From Helopsaltes ochotensis (Eukaryota > Chordata > Aves > Passeriformes > Locustellidae), in assembly GCA_013400155.1 (NCBI GenBank), contig VXBM01001914.1, positions 1-64,000 of the forward strand: DNA of 64,000 nt, read 5' to 3'. The notes under the pieces are model-generated. The model was not told the DNA's origin. It searched no databases and saw nothing but the letters and a program-made list of their open reading frames with translations. Shown piece by piece: positions 39,882 to 52,800 of the stretch. Both the position numbers and the translations under genes were made by a program. How positions within the stretch are numbered: the first letter of the stretch is position 1; every line of letters starts with the position of its first letter.

Positions 39882-40095
39882 ATCATAGAGTACTTTGGGT
39901 TCAAAGGGACCTTCAAAGCTCATCTAGTCCAGCCTCATGCAATGAGCACAGACATCTACAAGACCAGGTTGCTCAGAGCCCTGACCAAAATGACCTTGGA
40001 TGTTTCCAAGGATGGGGCATCTACCACCTCTCTGGCAACCTCAGTTTTTCACCACCCTCATTGCAAAGTATTTCTTCCTAGACCCTGCTAAAATG
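39882..40095 (-). mobile_element. CR1 LINE 3' fragment, diverged
   Basis: The plus strand reads AATCATAGAGTACTTTGGGTT, GGGACCTTCAAAGCTCATC, then GATGTTTCCAAGGATGGGGC and ATTTCTTCCTAGA, the reverse-complement order of the CR1 3' region. It is older and more diverged than the 15.1-kb copy. Confidence 0.85.
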
Positions 40096-40384
40096 TCTGT
40101 CCTCAAATATAAGTTAATACACAAAATGTTGGGGGTGGGAGGGAGGAGACAAAGCAGAGAATGGAGGCATTAGGTAGCTTAAAAAATCTTAACAATATTG
40201 AATCATGAATTCTAACTTACTAGAGAACTAGGATCTAGTACTAGAGCTTTTTCAAAATCAGCCCATACTAACAAGCAGGAAAAACATCTATTTATTCCTT
40301 CTGATGCCTTGAGAGGCTACCTAGAACAGAGGCTAGATAGAGTAAAAGGAATAAAGTAGGTATTTATCAAAAAGGTCTTCAAAG

Positions 40385-40660
40385 GATACACCTTGGGCAG
40401 TACAGGAGCCTGGCCAAGGCTACACCCAAGATGGACGATGGGTCACACATTTTCACACTTTCATAAGTTTTGGTCCATTTATATATTGGGGTTAATTGTC
40501 CAATTACAGCCTCAGGTTATGAAGTCCCATCCTCTCAATTTGCTCTTCCCAATTCATTGTTGTTTATACTTTTGGGGGCCTGAAGCTGCAACAGTGTCCT
40601 TGGTTCTCCGGCTGGAAAAGGATTGTTTTGTCTAACTAAAATGTGAGGAGAACTTGCTAA
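40385..40660. repeat. Possible LTR-like or other dispersed repeat
   Basis: This stretch (CCAAGATGGACGATGGGTC, TTGGTCCATTTATATATTGG, GTTAATTGTCCAATTACAGC) reminds me of avian retroviral-type LTR repeats, but I cannot name a family or find matching termini. Its base composition differs from its flanks. No retroviral coding remnant was recognised around it. Confidence 0.3.
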
Positions 40661-40912
40661 CACTTTGCATGAAGTCCAGAGTTATATACTAATGCAGTAC
40701 AGAATCTGGAAAATATGAAAGCTAAAACTTAAGGCATCACTTCCAGAGCACAAACACACACAATTAAGCCCCTTGACCACATTATCTCTTAGGCTGTAAA
40801 CACTTGAAACAAAAGTTTGTGGAAGGCCAAAACAAAACGGCAGACTCTAGTCACCCCTGGGAAAAGGTAAAACGTACACTGCAATGAGAAGCTAAAAATT
40901 TGCAATTGAAAT

Positions 40913-40974
40913 TAATAAACAGAACTTATATTAATTTTCATACTAATAAACAGAACTTATATTAATTTTCATAC
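40913..40974. repeat. Perfect 31-bp tandem duplication
   Basis: Two identical adjacent copies of a 31-bp unit (TAATAAACAGAACTTATATT... ending TTTTCATAC) at 40913-40943 and 40944-40974. Confidence 0.97.
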
Positions 40975-42311
40975 ATCCACCGTATTTCAACCATAAGTAA
41001 GTATTACTAGGGCTAAAACCACAATAGAGTCCCAAAATGCCAGAAGAAAAATCATTGCATACATACAACTGCCTAAGGAAACGACTACATGATATTGCTC
41101 AGTAGATTGCATTACTTGACCACTTTTAGCAGTTAAACAGAGCTACTGGAAAAGCGATTAAATACATATCAAATGCACTGCGTGTATGCAGGAACACCCA
41201 TCTCAATGACGGTAGAACAACTAAGTTCCTTCTCCTACTCGCCATACCCAAAAAAGTGCTTTACACTCCTGATGAACGTACACAGAAAAAAACCACTCTC
41301 CACAATCAAAGCACTAATGAAGCAAACCTCAACGTGAATCTAAAAATAAGTACTCGTGGCGTAATTCTTTGCAAATTTCATTGCTGTATTTCTCCAGTCA
41401 GGCATAAAACTTCTGCCAATAGAACAAAATGCTCTCAAACACTAAGTCAACCTTCACAACATTGCTGCACAAATTAAGGGAATAACTACAGCAAAAAATT
41501 AGATTACGGATGTTACGACGGACCCGTTATAGTAACACATCATTTCGCAATGCAAATCATACAGTGCTAAACGCTTTTTAAAAACGCAACCAGGAGCGGC
41601 GTGCCAGGAAAGCAGAGGCAGGCATAGGAGAGATATTTTCTGGGCTATCACTGGAACAACCTCCTGACTCACACGCTCCTGCAGCCCCGGGGAGCGGGAG
41701 GCTGGGGCCGCACTGACAGCTTTCCAGACGCAAGAGAAGCGGAGCACTGACCTAAATGCCGCAGCTGCTGAGCTCCTTGCAGCTCAGCTCGAGGAAAAGG
41801 GGCCAGCATGGATTCAAGTGCCAGCCACAAACACTCGAGCTACTGCAGCCCGAGTCTGCTGGTGCAGAGACGCTCGCCGAGACCCCCACATCACCTCGAC
41901 CTCTTGAGCCTGAAACCTCCAGAAACGACTGCGAGGCGAGCGCTAGGCTGAGATTTAGAGCAGAGATTTTCAACAGGGAGCCGCGCATCCCCGCAGCGCT
42001 TGGGCGGCAGCAGCAGGACTGGCCGCCCCAGGGTCTCGGGCAGCGAGTCACACGGCAGGCACCGAGTCTCGGACAAGGTTAAACCCCACGCTAGGCGCGA
42101 CTTTGGGCAGGTATTCAAAGGCCCGCAGGTTAATTATTAACTCCCTGCCCCGGGCACCGTGCCGAGGCCCCTCCCGCCACCAGGGCGAGCGCTGCGGGGC
42201 CGCCGCCTCCCGGCCCTGAGCTGCGGGGGGAGCAGATGCGGGCCCCTCCCTGCCCGGGCGGCCCGAGGAGGCGCCGCAGAAGCGGCCCCCGCCGCCGTCC
42301 CTCCCACCGCG

Positions 42312-42546
42312 NNNNNNNNNNNNNNNNNNNNNNNNNNNNNNNNNNNNNNNNNNNNNNNNNNNNNNNNNNNNNNNNNNNNNNNNNNNNNNNNNNNNNNNNN
42401 NNNNNNNNNNNNNNNNNNNNNNNNNNNNNNNNNNNNNNNNNNNNNNNNNNNNNNNNNNNNNNNNNNNNNNNNNNNNNNNNNNNNNNNNNNNNNNNNNNNN
42501 NNNNNNNNNNNNNNNNNNNNNNNNNNNNNNNNNNNNNNNNNNNNNN
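42312..42546. other. Assembly gap (235 N)
   Basis: A run of N inside the CpG island. It probably hides the USPL1 transcription start and most of exon 1. GC-rich promoters are common gap sites. Confidence 0.99.
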
Positions 42547-42550
42547 GCAG
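42547..42550 (+). other. USPL1: 3' edge of USPL1 non-coding first exon
   Basis: Directly after the N gap the sequence reads GCAG followed by GTGAGAGC, a strong 5' splice site with GT at 42551, inside a CpG island. It is the natural donor for a 5'-UTR exon that splices to the acceptor at 46684-46685. The exon body and transcription start lie in or upstream of the gap, so its 5' end cannot be set. Confidence 0.7.
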
Positions 42551-42935
42551 GTGAGAGCGGGGCCGCCGAGCGCAGCGGGCCGGGATCGGCGGGCCCGGCC
42601 TGTCCCGGTCCCTTCGGTGCGGCCGCGGCGGAGAGCGGGGGGGGTCTGGCGGGTCCCGAAATGCCGACTGAGTATTTCATGTCAGTAGCAGCGCGGGGAA
42701 GGGTGCGGGCCTTCCGCGCCTCGCTCGTCACTGAGGCAACCGGGGAGGTACCGCGTGTGTCCGCACGCATCCGCCCCTGGCACGGTTTTCCGCTGTTCGG
42801 CGATTAACTCTGTGAGCGCCTTTTTTCTTCAGCAGTCTTTCCGTAGCGAGTGGAGCACTCTGGATGTGGAATAAGAACTCAGGAGGCAGTTTACCCATAG
42901 GTTTATCTGCAAAAGCCGAGCAGGTTTCGGTGTGG

Positions 42936-42953
42936 GAGGGAGGGAGGGAGGGC
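42936..42953. repeat. (GGGA)n short tract at edge of CpG island
   Basis: Four to five tandem GGGA units just downstream of the USPL1 CpG island. Confidence 0.85.
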
Positions 42954-43881
42954 AGCATCCCCGCACTGGGCCGCCCTGCCCTGACGGCTGGTTAGGTGCC
43001 ATCCACCCCCCGTGCCTCTCATTTCCACTGCCTTGGGACACAGGTCGCCTACCTTCCTGAAATCTTGCCTCTTACCTGCAGCTATAATAAACTGCACTAG
43101 TTCAGGCTGTGTTTTTCCTACGCTCGCATTTTTGTTTCAGAAGAACTGAATGATGTGCCTGCAAAACATAGTCCCCATCTCTTGTCATACACCCATAAAA
43201 GCATTTGATAATTGGAGGTCTCAGAGAAATCTGCCTGTAGAAGAAACTTACAACAGTGGAGTAATGATGTTGCACACTGGTTCGTTTTGAAGTGTCATCA
43301 GCTTTATCTTTATTTGCTTAGTCTATGTTAGACTGTTTTCAGGAAAGGAATTTATGTTTGCTCCCACACCATGGAGCCTTGCAGCTCTGCCCAGTACTTA
43401 CAGGCTGTGCTGGAGGGAGAATTGCTTTCTCACAGGAGTGCTGTTACTGTAGCACATAACAAAATGTATTTTGTAGCCAGAATTGTCAATTTTTGAGGGA
43501 TGGGCTGGGATTTGGATATTTGTAGTTATGACATATGTAAATATGTAGTAATGACCTCAAAAATCTTAATACTTTGATTTCTTATTATGTAAGGAATAGA
43601 AAGGTAACTAAAACCACTTTTTTTTTCACATTTGTTTCTTTTAATCTCTCATAAATATCCCCTTGACGAAGGAAACAAGATTTGTAAGGTGACTGACAAA
43701 AAGGTTATTTTTAAATGTCCTTTCAGCCTTTAAACAAGGAGTTGTTCTTGTCATTGTAGTGTAATCACTGTTCTTGCCTGCTTTTTGCAGTTTGTAACTG
43801 ATTCTAATTCATAAGGTACTGCTTCACAAGGTGTAGTTATTATCAAAATGGCCCTGGTCCCTTTTTCCATAAAATTGTTTG

Positions 43882-44515
43882 ATGTGATGGTTTGGGCTGG
43901 AAGGGACCTCCCAAGATCATTTAGTTCCAACCCCCCCTACTGTGGATAAAGACACCTTCCACTAGACCAGGTTCTTCTAAGCTCTGTCCCACCTGATCTT
44001 GAACATTTCCAGAGATGAGACATCTTCAGCTTCCTTGAGCAACCTCTCCCAGTGTCTCACCATCCTGATTGTAGAAAATTTCTTCCTTTAATCCAATATA
44101 AATTGGCCCTTTTTAAAATCAAAACCAGCACATGGTACTGTCACTACAGATGCCAGTAAAAGGTCTCTATCTCTTCCTCATAAGCTTTTTTTAAGTACTG
44201 AAAGGCTGTAGTAAGAGGCAGCTCTTCTCCAGGCTGAACAATCCCAGCTCTCACAGCCTTTCTTCATAGCAGAGGTGCCCTGGGCTCTCTCCAGCAGGTC
44301 CACATCATTACTCAGTTCCCAGCACTTCAGGTGGGATGTCACCAGAGCAGAGTGGAGGGGCAGAATCCAGATCCCACAGTCTGTCTCTTTGCTGAAGATC
44401 ATAAGCAGCATTGGCCCCAATGTGGGCCCTTCAGGGACGCCACTGGTTTGTGCTTGATACACTGAGCTGAAGCTGTCTGGATGTGGCCATCCAGCCAGTT
44501 CCTTAGGCATTTAAC
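43882..44515 (-). mobile_element. CR1 LINE 3' fragment in USPL1 intron 1
   Basis: The plus strand starts GATGGTTTGGGCTGGAAGGG and ACCTCCCAAGATCATTTAG, then GAACATTTCCAGAGATGAG and the sequence equivalent to the end of the reverse transcriptase ORF. It is about 630 bp and lies in intron 1, 2.2 kb before exon 2. The minus-strand frame at 44178-44510 is its remnant. Confidence 0.9.
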
Positions 44516-46685
44516 AGTTTTATTTCAAGCCCATATGTCTCTAATCTTTTATCTTCTTCTCCTTATTTTCTATCTTCTGCCTTCCCTAGGTCATTGGAGT
44601 TTTCATAGACCAATTTAATTCCCTGGAATAACAGAAAAACTGGTGCTTTACTAAATTTTCTGCTGTTTTGTGAGTTCATTTAGTTCATAAAAAGTCTGAT
44701 GAGGACATGAGTTGTCAGGGAAAGTGGGGGGGAGGGAAATAAAAGAGAAAAGTGATGCCCCTATACTGCAGCAGCAAGTTGATCTAACAGCTCATCTACT
44801 CAAGGAAGCGTAGCCACAGCATAATGATAATTAGTCACATCCATGGCATGTTTTGCATTACGTTTTTCAATATTCAGACTTTAAAAAAGAAAGTAGCATT
44901 AATTGTTTAGAACATGACCTGGTAAGGTTGAGCGTGCGCTCCTGTGTATTTTGCCATCCGTAATGCAGTTGTTGCACATGGCTACAATGCAGTAGTTCAG
45001 TTGTTGCAGTATTTGATGCAGCAGTCTTTTACTTGGCTATTTTTCTTGGCAGTGTTGATCTGATGCCTACATTGTGCTAAGATCACCAATACCTTCCTGT
45101 ACTGTTAGCAACTTTGAAGAGTACAGGCAGACCTCTTGGTACCACTCTGCATATCTAGTACTGGCAGACTAATTTTATTTGCTCCTTGTGTTTATCTTTG
45201 AACTAAAAGGATAATTATTTTTTTAAATGTTACTATATTCATAAGAGTAATAAAAGTCCTTATTTTAATATTGTGATACTATTGGCTCGGTGATTATAGC
45301 TGTGGGAGGAGGTATTGTACATCTCAGAACATCTTATACATCTCAGTATTTAAGCTTTAGAAAGAAAGAAGTAACAGAAGCTGAACACAACCAGAAACAA
45401 AAAACTTGCTTTCCTTTTGAGAGAGCTGTTAGGGTAAACAGGGCCTTGCAGTGAAATAAATATGTTTTATAAAACCAAGGGACATGCTTAAAATGGAATA
45501 ACCTGCAGGTTCTTAATGCTACTAACTTGAGTATGTGTTGAATTTTTGTGGTGAGAAATTTCTCAGGAGTTTTTGTCATGTGATCTGTTTTTTATTTACT
45601 CTGGAGTGCTGAGACTGCTTCCTGCCAAGGAATTGACTAAAAGTCCCCTGAAAAATAAAGTTATGTATTTTAGTATGATATATCCTATGAGAAAGGTTGT
45701 TATCTGTACAGCCTGTATAAAACAAGTCAACTTCCTGTCTAGACTAAATAGACGATAACAGAGTTGAGTTGCAGTGTGATAGTGCTGTTGCTGCTGTGGG
45801 AAAAGTCAGGGTACTTGTCTTTCCTTTGTACTCCAACAAGCTTGTATATCTTGAGCTAATTCATTAATTTTCACCTTGCATGAGCAAGGTCTTGCTGGAT
45901 CTTGCTATTCCTTGTGCATCCTACAACATTACTTCGAAAGCCAAATGTGCTCTAAGGCTCATGGATTGATATTTTTGGGTTCTTGCCTTCTATTACAACC
46001 ATTAGTTTCATCAGTCAGGGAATGCTGTCTCTACATGCTGCAGCCTGATAATTCTGAAACGTGCTGCTGGACACTGAAAATATCAATAGGATATCATCTC
46101 ATTTTGACCCACTCTTAAGTTGCCATGGTGGTCTGATTTGAAATCTGAGTGGTTGTGTTTTTCTGCTTTTTTAATTCATGCTCTGTTGGTTTTTATCATT
46201 CCATTAAGTTCTCCTTGCCAAATATTATAAGTAGGTTTAGATTGAACTAGTATTTACACTGGTCTCAAGAATTTTTTTTTTTGTAAGGAGTTATTGCTGT
46301 ACTGTATAAAAGGGTTGAAAGGACATCATGGTGTGGGAGAGAATGTTTTTCAGTGAAATAATGAAAAGGGAACGGTTGCAGCTGAAGGAAAGATACTGCA
46401 TCGATGACTTTGCAATTCAACAACTTCCTCATGCATCTTGAAGAGATGCATATTTATTCTAGTTAGATTCAAGTCAGCAGTAGCAGGATTGGGTCCCTGT
46501 AGTTCTTAATTTAAAGATTTGAGTTCACATTCTGCATTAGAACAAAAAAAACCCCTTCAGTTTAGGAATACTCTTCTGAATTAATTTCCACAAATTATGC
46601 TAGCTGCATTGTTGTTGGTATTTTTTTTCTCCCAAACTTCAGTCTAATTTTTCTTTAATTGTTTTATTCACTTCTTATTTTTCAG

Positions 46686-46852
46686 GAGTCTTTGAAAAAT
46701 CCTTAGTGGTCATGACATTGTTACAAGTGACATAAATTAGCCAGTGGCTCAGAATGATGGATACCCAGAAGACTACAAATGGTTTGCAAGTGATTGGAGA
46801 AGGGACTGGTATAGGGAAATCGACACTCCACATGGTGGGGTATTTGGGAAAA
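46686..46852 (+). CDS. USPL1: USPL1 exon 2 (68 nt 5'UTR plus residues 1-33)
   Basis: The acceptor TTATTTTTCAG ends at 46685. Translation starts at 46754 with tandem ATGs (MMDTQK) and runs to LHMVGYLGK. The donor GTCAGT at 46853 is non-canonical at +3 but is the only one that joins in phase 0 to exon 3. The segment matches the conserved USPL1 N-terminus (NGL-VIG, LHMVGYLGK). Confidence 0.92.
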
Positions 46853-49800
46853 GTCAGTTGAAACTTGTTATACATATGTGCAAAGTTCATATTTTTCTCT
46901 GTTTGAGAGATTTTTAATTGGTCTTAATTTTACAAAAAAAAGTAATCTCAAAATTATTTTCCACGGAAATCTATAACAATGGCGAAAGATTCTAAGTTAA
47001 TATGTGCCTATGTTTTTTTACTGGCACTATTTTTACAACTGTTTGCATTCTTATGAAAATTGATTTGTATTTCAAAGATCTGAGCTTGTATTCCCTGGCA
47101 ATAGGGGTCCTGTGTTTTAGTTCAAGTAGAATAAAATGTGCATAATTGTGTTGTTAAAGACACCTTTTTTGAATATTTAAATAAAAATATAAGTTTATTT
47201 AAATCATGCTACCATACAAATATGTTAAAAATAATTAGGAAGAAACCAATGTAGTTTGCTTTTTTATATTGTATTGTATTATATCTAGGAGTTGAACAAT
47301 GATTTTGTATCTTGATAAGTATGTCTTACCTTGGGATAATGTGTGAAATACATATATTTATGCTGCTTTATCTTTCTTGGTTTGTTTTTATTTTAGAACT
47401 GTAATCCTGTGGAAACAACTGCCCATGAGTATTGTCCAGTCTGCAAAGAGAAGGGTCAGATCCAAGGTTTACGTACTTACCGCCTTAATTTTCAAGAGTC
47501 CATTTTCCTTTGTGAAAATCCTCAGGTATTACACCAATAAAGAGTTTTATTTGGCCCTGCAGAGGCCTTTACCTTCAGCAGTTACACCTCTCAAAGTCCG
47601 TGATTTTGTTGGTGGTAAGCAGACTGTTGAAATAGGACCCTTCTGCAGGTCTGTATGCTGCAGGGTATTTGCTTGCAGGGAAAAACAGAATTAACCTGTG
47701 TGTATATGTGATGTTTAGGCACTAAAGTAGCCACCCTAAAGGATTAAAAAGCATAAATTAAAATGAAGTAAAGGAGGGTTCTTCTCATCTAACAAGGGAT
47801 CACAAGTGGTATTAAATAAATTTTTGTACAAGTCAGAGTAGAAGGTGAATATTTGACCTATGTAACTAGTGCATAAGTCTAGCAGATCTGAGTCTCCCTT
47901 TTTTCCTTCTTTAAGTCTGGGTAATGCAAATGGGTTTATAATTGTAATTGTAATGTTTTTCTTTCTTTTTTCCCCCCCTCTTAATTTTAACGTTAGCTGG
48001 GTTTCTGGGCTGCTTAATATTTGAGTTGTGATTTTGCTACCTCTCCCTTCACTGCTCCATGTATGTGGAGAGAGTATAACAATCCCAAACAGACTGATGC
48101 CCTTAAATTAGTAGAAAATAGACTAGATAAGGGTCTTAGAGTTGGTTTTATCATTCTTTCCTGCTTTTGACTAATTACAGTATAGTTCTGGAGATCGGCA
48201 ATAGGGACTTGTTTATATTTTGGTTGCCATCTGGTCACGGAGCTAGCCTGAAAGATATCCTGCCAGTTTGGGCACCAGTAGTCTCTCAGGCATGAGGTAA
48301 TAATGTCAAGTCTGTACCCTAAAGGTATGGATTTAGCAGAATAAGACAATAGGACTTTCCTTAGAAAAGTTAGGTTTTTTGCAGAGTCTGGAAGAATTTA
48401 CTGGAAAAGTAGTGTTGAAGTGTCACTGCTGATGTATTTATTTCACAGATACTTATGAGACAGTGGTGGGATAACATACCCTTCCTCTCATACCTGTGTT
48501 GAATATATGTATTGATTTAATTAAAATATCACTTTACAGAAGTCCTTGTGGCTGGCTTAGATGGGGGTCTAAGCAACTTGGTCCAGTAGAAGGTGTCCCT
48601 GCCCATGGCAGGGAGTTTGGAACTGGGTGGTCTGTAAGGTCCTTTCCAAACCAAGCCATTTTATGATTATGTGATTCAAATCCATTTTAAAAGTATGTTT
48701 TGTACTTTCTTTAGCTCTTGTTCACCTAAAATTGCTTTGTAGATTTCACTGTAACTTTCTTTCTTTCCTTTAGTGTATCTACCCACTTGGTTATAAACCG
48801 TTAAACAGCATAATTACTTCTATTGGTTCAGAAAATCATCAAGTTCCATCTACTGACAAGAAAAGGAAATTGGGTGATACCAGTGACTTTTCTGCTGTTG
48901 AATCAGATTCAAAAAAAGCAAGAACCAACAACGTGCTCGATGTTGAGCACACCACTAATGCAGACTCCATTGTGAAAGGCTACCGGAATAGTTCGTGTAT
49001 TCCCAAGGCAAGCCAGCATGATGTATTACAAAATGACCAGCAAAATCCTGGCAACCATGTGGGGTTCTGCATGCAGAAGGTGGATTTTGAAACAACCACC
49101 AAGACCAGCAACTACCAAGAAAGTCCACCAAAGACTTCTAGTCCCAAAACACAACTATTGCCAAATTCTGAGCTTTTATCACCAGCATCTGAAATTTCAC
49201 TCAAAAAGAATAAAGAATCCAATAATAACAGAGACTTGTGTCTTCAGTGGAGAAGCATACAAAATCGCTGTTGGTTAGATTGTATTTTGTCAGCACTGGT
49301 GCACTTAGAAACTTTAAAATCTGCTCTAGCAGAAGAATATAACAATGGAAAATGTTTACTCCAGAAGCTCGTAACAAAGTATAATCAAGCATCTGTTCTG
49401 CTGAATACCTGTAAAAGGAGTAAAGTAAAAGGTGAGTAAATTCAGCTGCTGATTCCTCATAGACTGATTTGCTACAAATATGTGGAATTACATATATATA
49501 AGTACAGCGCACTTATGTATGCCTCCGTTCTATGTCAAGATCACAAAAAATGAATTTGCAGAATAGTGTGCAAAATCCTAGTAACATCTGAAATTGTTTT
49601 TCTTGGGGCAAGCATGCACTCTTTGAAAGCATCAAACATCAAGCATCTCTTAATTTTTTTTGTCATATGCGACATAAAGATATTATGAATTATTTAATTC
49701 ACCCTTACTTTGTTTCCTTCCCTTCTGTTGGTTAACATGTTAGGATACCGTTCTAATCTTGATCTTCAGAACAATTTCTGTTTTGGTTTATATGCTTGTG

Positions 49801-52800
49801 TAAATGGGCAGTTGCCTTGTGACACCAAAAATAGTAAAGCTGGGACCATAAGTTCTTTTCTAGCTCCAGCTGTGCACATTGAAGGAATGCTTGCCCTGAG
49901 GTCTGCAAGCTGCTGTGAATGACAGTGTTTCCTAACTTGCTTCAGTCAGAAGGAGTCTAACACATGAACGTGGAAAGTGGATCATGTGGTCTGGAAAGAG
50001 TTAGTGAGTGCTCATTAACCCTTAACAGGGTGTTAACAGGTCAGCTCAGCTTAACACGTTGGAGGACTGTAACTGAGGAGGATGTGTCACTCTATGTACT
50101 GGTGTGGCCTTTGGTCATTTTCTGTTCTGTGGATTCTGTTTAAGACTCCTAAACTAGCATCGTGGGTTTTTTATTTCTCTTGAACTGAATCACTGGTGTC
50201 ATTCATAAGTCTAAACTTGTAAGATATGATCTGTTACAGAAGGAATAAAGCTTGGTTAGCAAGTATCTCTCCTGAATTTCAGTGGACATTCTGTTGGAAT
50301 GTGTGTGTTTGAATATATAAACCACAGTCACAGAACAGCCCTAGGTAACTTGAATAAGGTCCTATCTTTCCTGGGAAAAATAATGTGTATCAAAAGTGGT
50401 TTAATCCATGTTACAAAGTGGGGAGAAACCCCCAAAATATTCTGAACAAGTTCATGTACTGTGCTTGCCAGGAAGTCAGGCTGCTTGAGTTTAGGTGTTC
50501 AGCTGTTACTGGGAAGCCTTCTAGCGTCCTACAACCTGTCTGAGATGTTTTTCTTGGTAGGGCTGTGTTTGCAGAGGAGCTCTGGTGTGCAGTAACCTTT
50601 AAATGGGAATGTTACGTGTTGGAATACAGTGTTATTTTGAAAGAACTTAAACCTTTTAATTTCAATTGCTGCAAAACAAATTAGTTTATTTGGGTTACAG
50701 TGGAGAGGGGATTGGATGAAGAATATTTTTGTGTAGACTAGGTGTAGAATTCATTCTGCTCTTCTGTGTAATGTTACAGTATCTTTTGCATACAGCTGTT
50801 TTTATAAGCAATCAAAAGCAGTATAGGTGCAAGAAACTTAGTTTATTTTTTTCTCTACAGTTTATATGTAATAAGCAGTTTCAACAGCTATTTTTTAATA
50901 TTTCCTTTAATTTCTGCAGGTTATGATCATGATTATGTAGTAGAAGTTACGTTCTTGCTCATGCCTAAAGAATGTACTTGTGTTTAAACAACATGCAAAA
51001 TTAAAATACTAAGACATATAAAGTAAAAAATTATTTTTAAATTTAAAATTATTTTTACTGTTTTAAAGGCTCACTTAGGAAATTGGTATTTATCTGAAAC
51101 AATATATTTAAATGTTTTATTATTGAAATTGTATAACCTTAGAAAGCATGTAAGCAAATTTTTCTGCTTTTGGTCTTAATGCTTAAGTCTCAAAGTTTTC
51201 TTCTAATCTCTGAATCTTCAGGATTTGTAATGTGTGATGTCACTATCACTAAAAATTGTTACCACAAAGCTGTTGACGCAGGCTCTTAGTCTTAAATTAA
51301 GTCAGAGCAAGTAGTTTTTAGTCAGCAGACTGCAGTAAACTGTGAGTAACTTGTGTAAGTTCTTCTCTAATTTTCAAATCGATGAATACCAAGAACTGGC
51401 TGTTCTACCAACAAGTCTTAGGCAATTATGGGTCAATATGAAAGGCATTGGTTTGCAGAGAGGGAGTGCATGCTAGGGTACCTATGTGTGTGAAAAGGTG
51501 TTGCTACACATGACTGCATGAAGACATATCTATTTTTTTCTTTAGATGTTCTTCCAAAAGCAGAATCTCAGCTCAATGAAATCAGAAACATAATGTTTAA
51601 AGAACTTCAGCCTCAGCTGAGCAGTGGATTGGGTAAGTAATTAGTGCAGCATCTCAGTAATTACTTTCAGGAAACTCTAGATGTAAAGCCTTTTATGTCA
51701 TACATAAAAGTATGTGTGTATGTATGTATACAAGAAAGTTTGGAAATACATTTGTTTCTATTGTTGACTTGCATGTACTTTACAGGATGATCAGCCAGTT
51801 TGTCCTTTGCCCATTTTGGCTTTTTAGAAAGCATATAATCTTTGTAATTATGCTGTAGCCGTGAAATTGTCACTGGTAACAAACCTAGTAACACAGATCA
51901 ATCCTTTGCTGTGAGAATTACAAATAGAGCCTTGAAATAATAAATGAAATTTAAATCATAGTAATAAGCTTATCTTCTTCCTTTTTGAGGTACTGAAAGG
52001 TGATTTCAGATATTTAGTGACCATTTTTTTCTGCCACATCTTTGAAGGTAAAATGGAGAATCCAGTGTTTGCTCTTCAGCTACTCTTACAAGTGGATCAA
52101 CAAGCTGAGAAACTCTTCTTGCATTCATTTTCATGGAAGTTTGAATGTGTACATTGTGGCCACAAATATCAGGACCGGTGAGATTTTTATATAGTTGTTC
52201 TACATAATAGTTGGTTTTCTTCAGATTTCCAGGTTTAAGGTTTTGGTTGAAGTTTTACATGATCTGCTTTTTCATTTGCAAATAGTTTACTGCTATTCCA
52301 TGTTTTAAACAACTAGTTATTAATTAATTAAGAAAGAAACAGTAGGTAACCATGTGAGTCTCTGGACGTGCTCACTCTGATATTTTGCTGAGAGTATAAA
52401 AATTGTTATGGTTCTAAAGATTGTATGCCTAGTACACTTCTGCTATTGAGAAATACCTGGAATATTTAGTTGGGTTACAAAGAATTAGAGGTTCTCTTTT
52501 AAAATAGAAATACTATTTTAAAATAGTACTACAGGGGAGTAATTTCTTGAGAATTGGTTTAGTTCTGTGTAGCCACAGGTACAAGCTTGTTATTTTGGCT
52601 CCTTTTAGAGTCAGCAGGAAAGTAGACACACCTTCAGAAGACAGCTTATTTTATTTTAAAAACATCTGTTTCTCTCCACTATCTTAGGTTTATATAATAA
52701 AATTCTAGATCCCCAAGTGAAATGAGATAAATTCTATTACTCTGGAAAGTTAATATGTAGCCCTGGTTAATAGGATGTCTTCAAGAGCCTTTGTTACATT

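Larger units (their letters stand above)
41590..42860. promoter_or_regulatory. CpG island, USPL1 promoter (possibly bidirectional)
   Basis: GC content and CpG density rise sharply here compared with AT-rich flanks, with many CG dinucleotides on both sides of the N gap. The USPL1 first-exon donor lies inside it. Candidate minus-strand exons lie upstream, so a divergent transcript could also start here (inference). Open frames on both strands here are GC-driven, and I do not call them genes. Confidence 0.8.
42861..46683 (+). other. USPL1 intron 1
   Basis: Runs from the donor at 42551 to the acceptor at 46685. It contains the 43.9-kb CR1 and otherwise AT-rich sequence. I see no alternative coding exon. 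Confidence 0.75.

Noticed and set aside
1..42000. Search for HMGB1 coding exons in the left part
   Set aside because: No HMG-box sequence or acidic tail is present on either strand, so HMGB1 coding sequence is outside the window.
42048..42770. Long frames on both strands crossing the CpG island and N gap (up to 240 codons)
   Set aside because: Most of their length is N, and the rest is GC-biased with no recognisable domain.
44178..44510. 110-codon minus frame in USPL1 intron 1
   Set aside because: It lies inside a minus-strand CR1 fragment and is a remnant of it.
47377..47694. 105-codon plus frame over USPL1 exon 3
   Set aside because: Shadow frame. The true exon frame is offset and gives EYCPVCKEKG.
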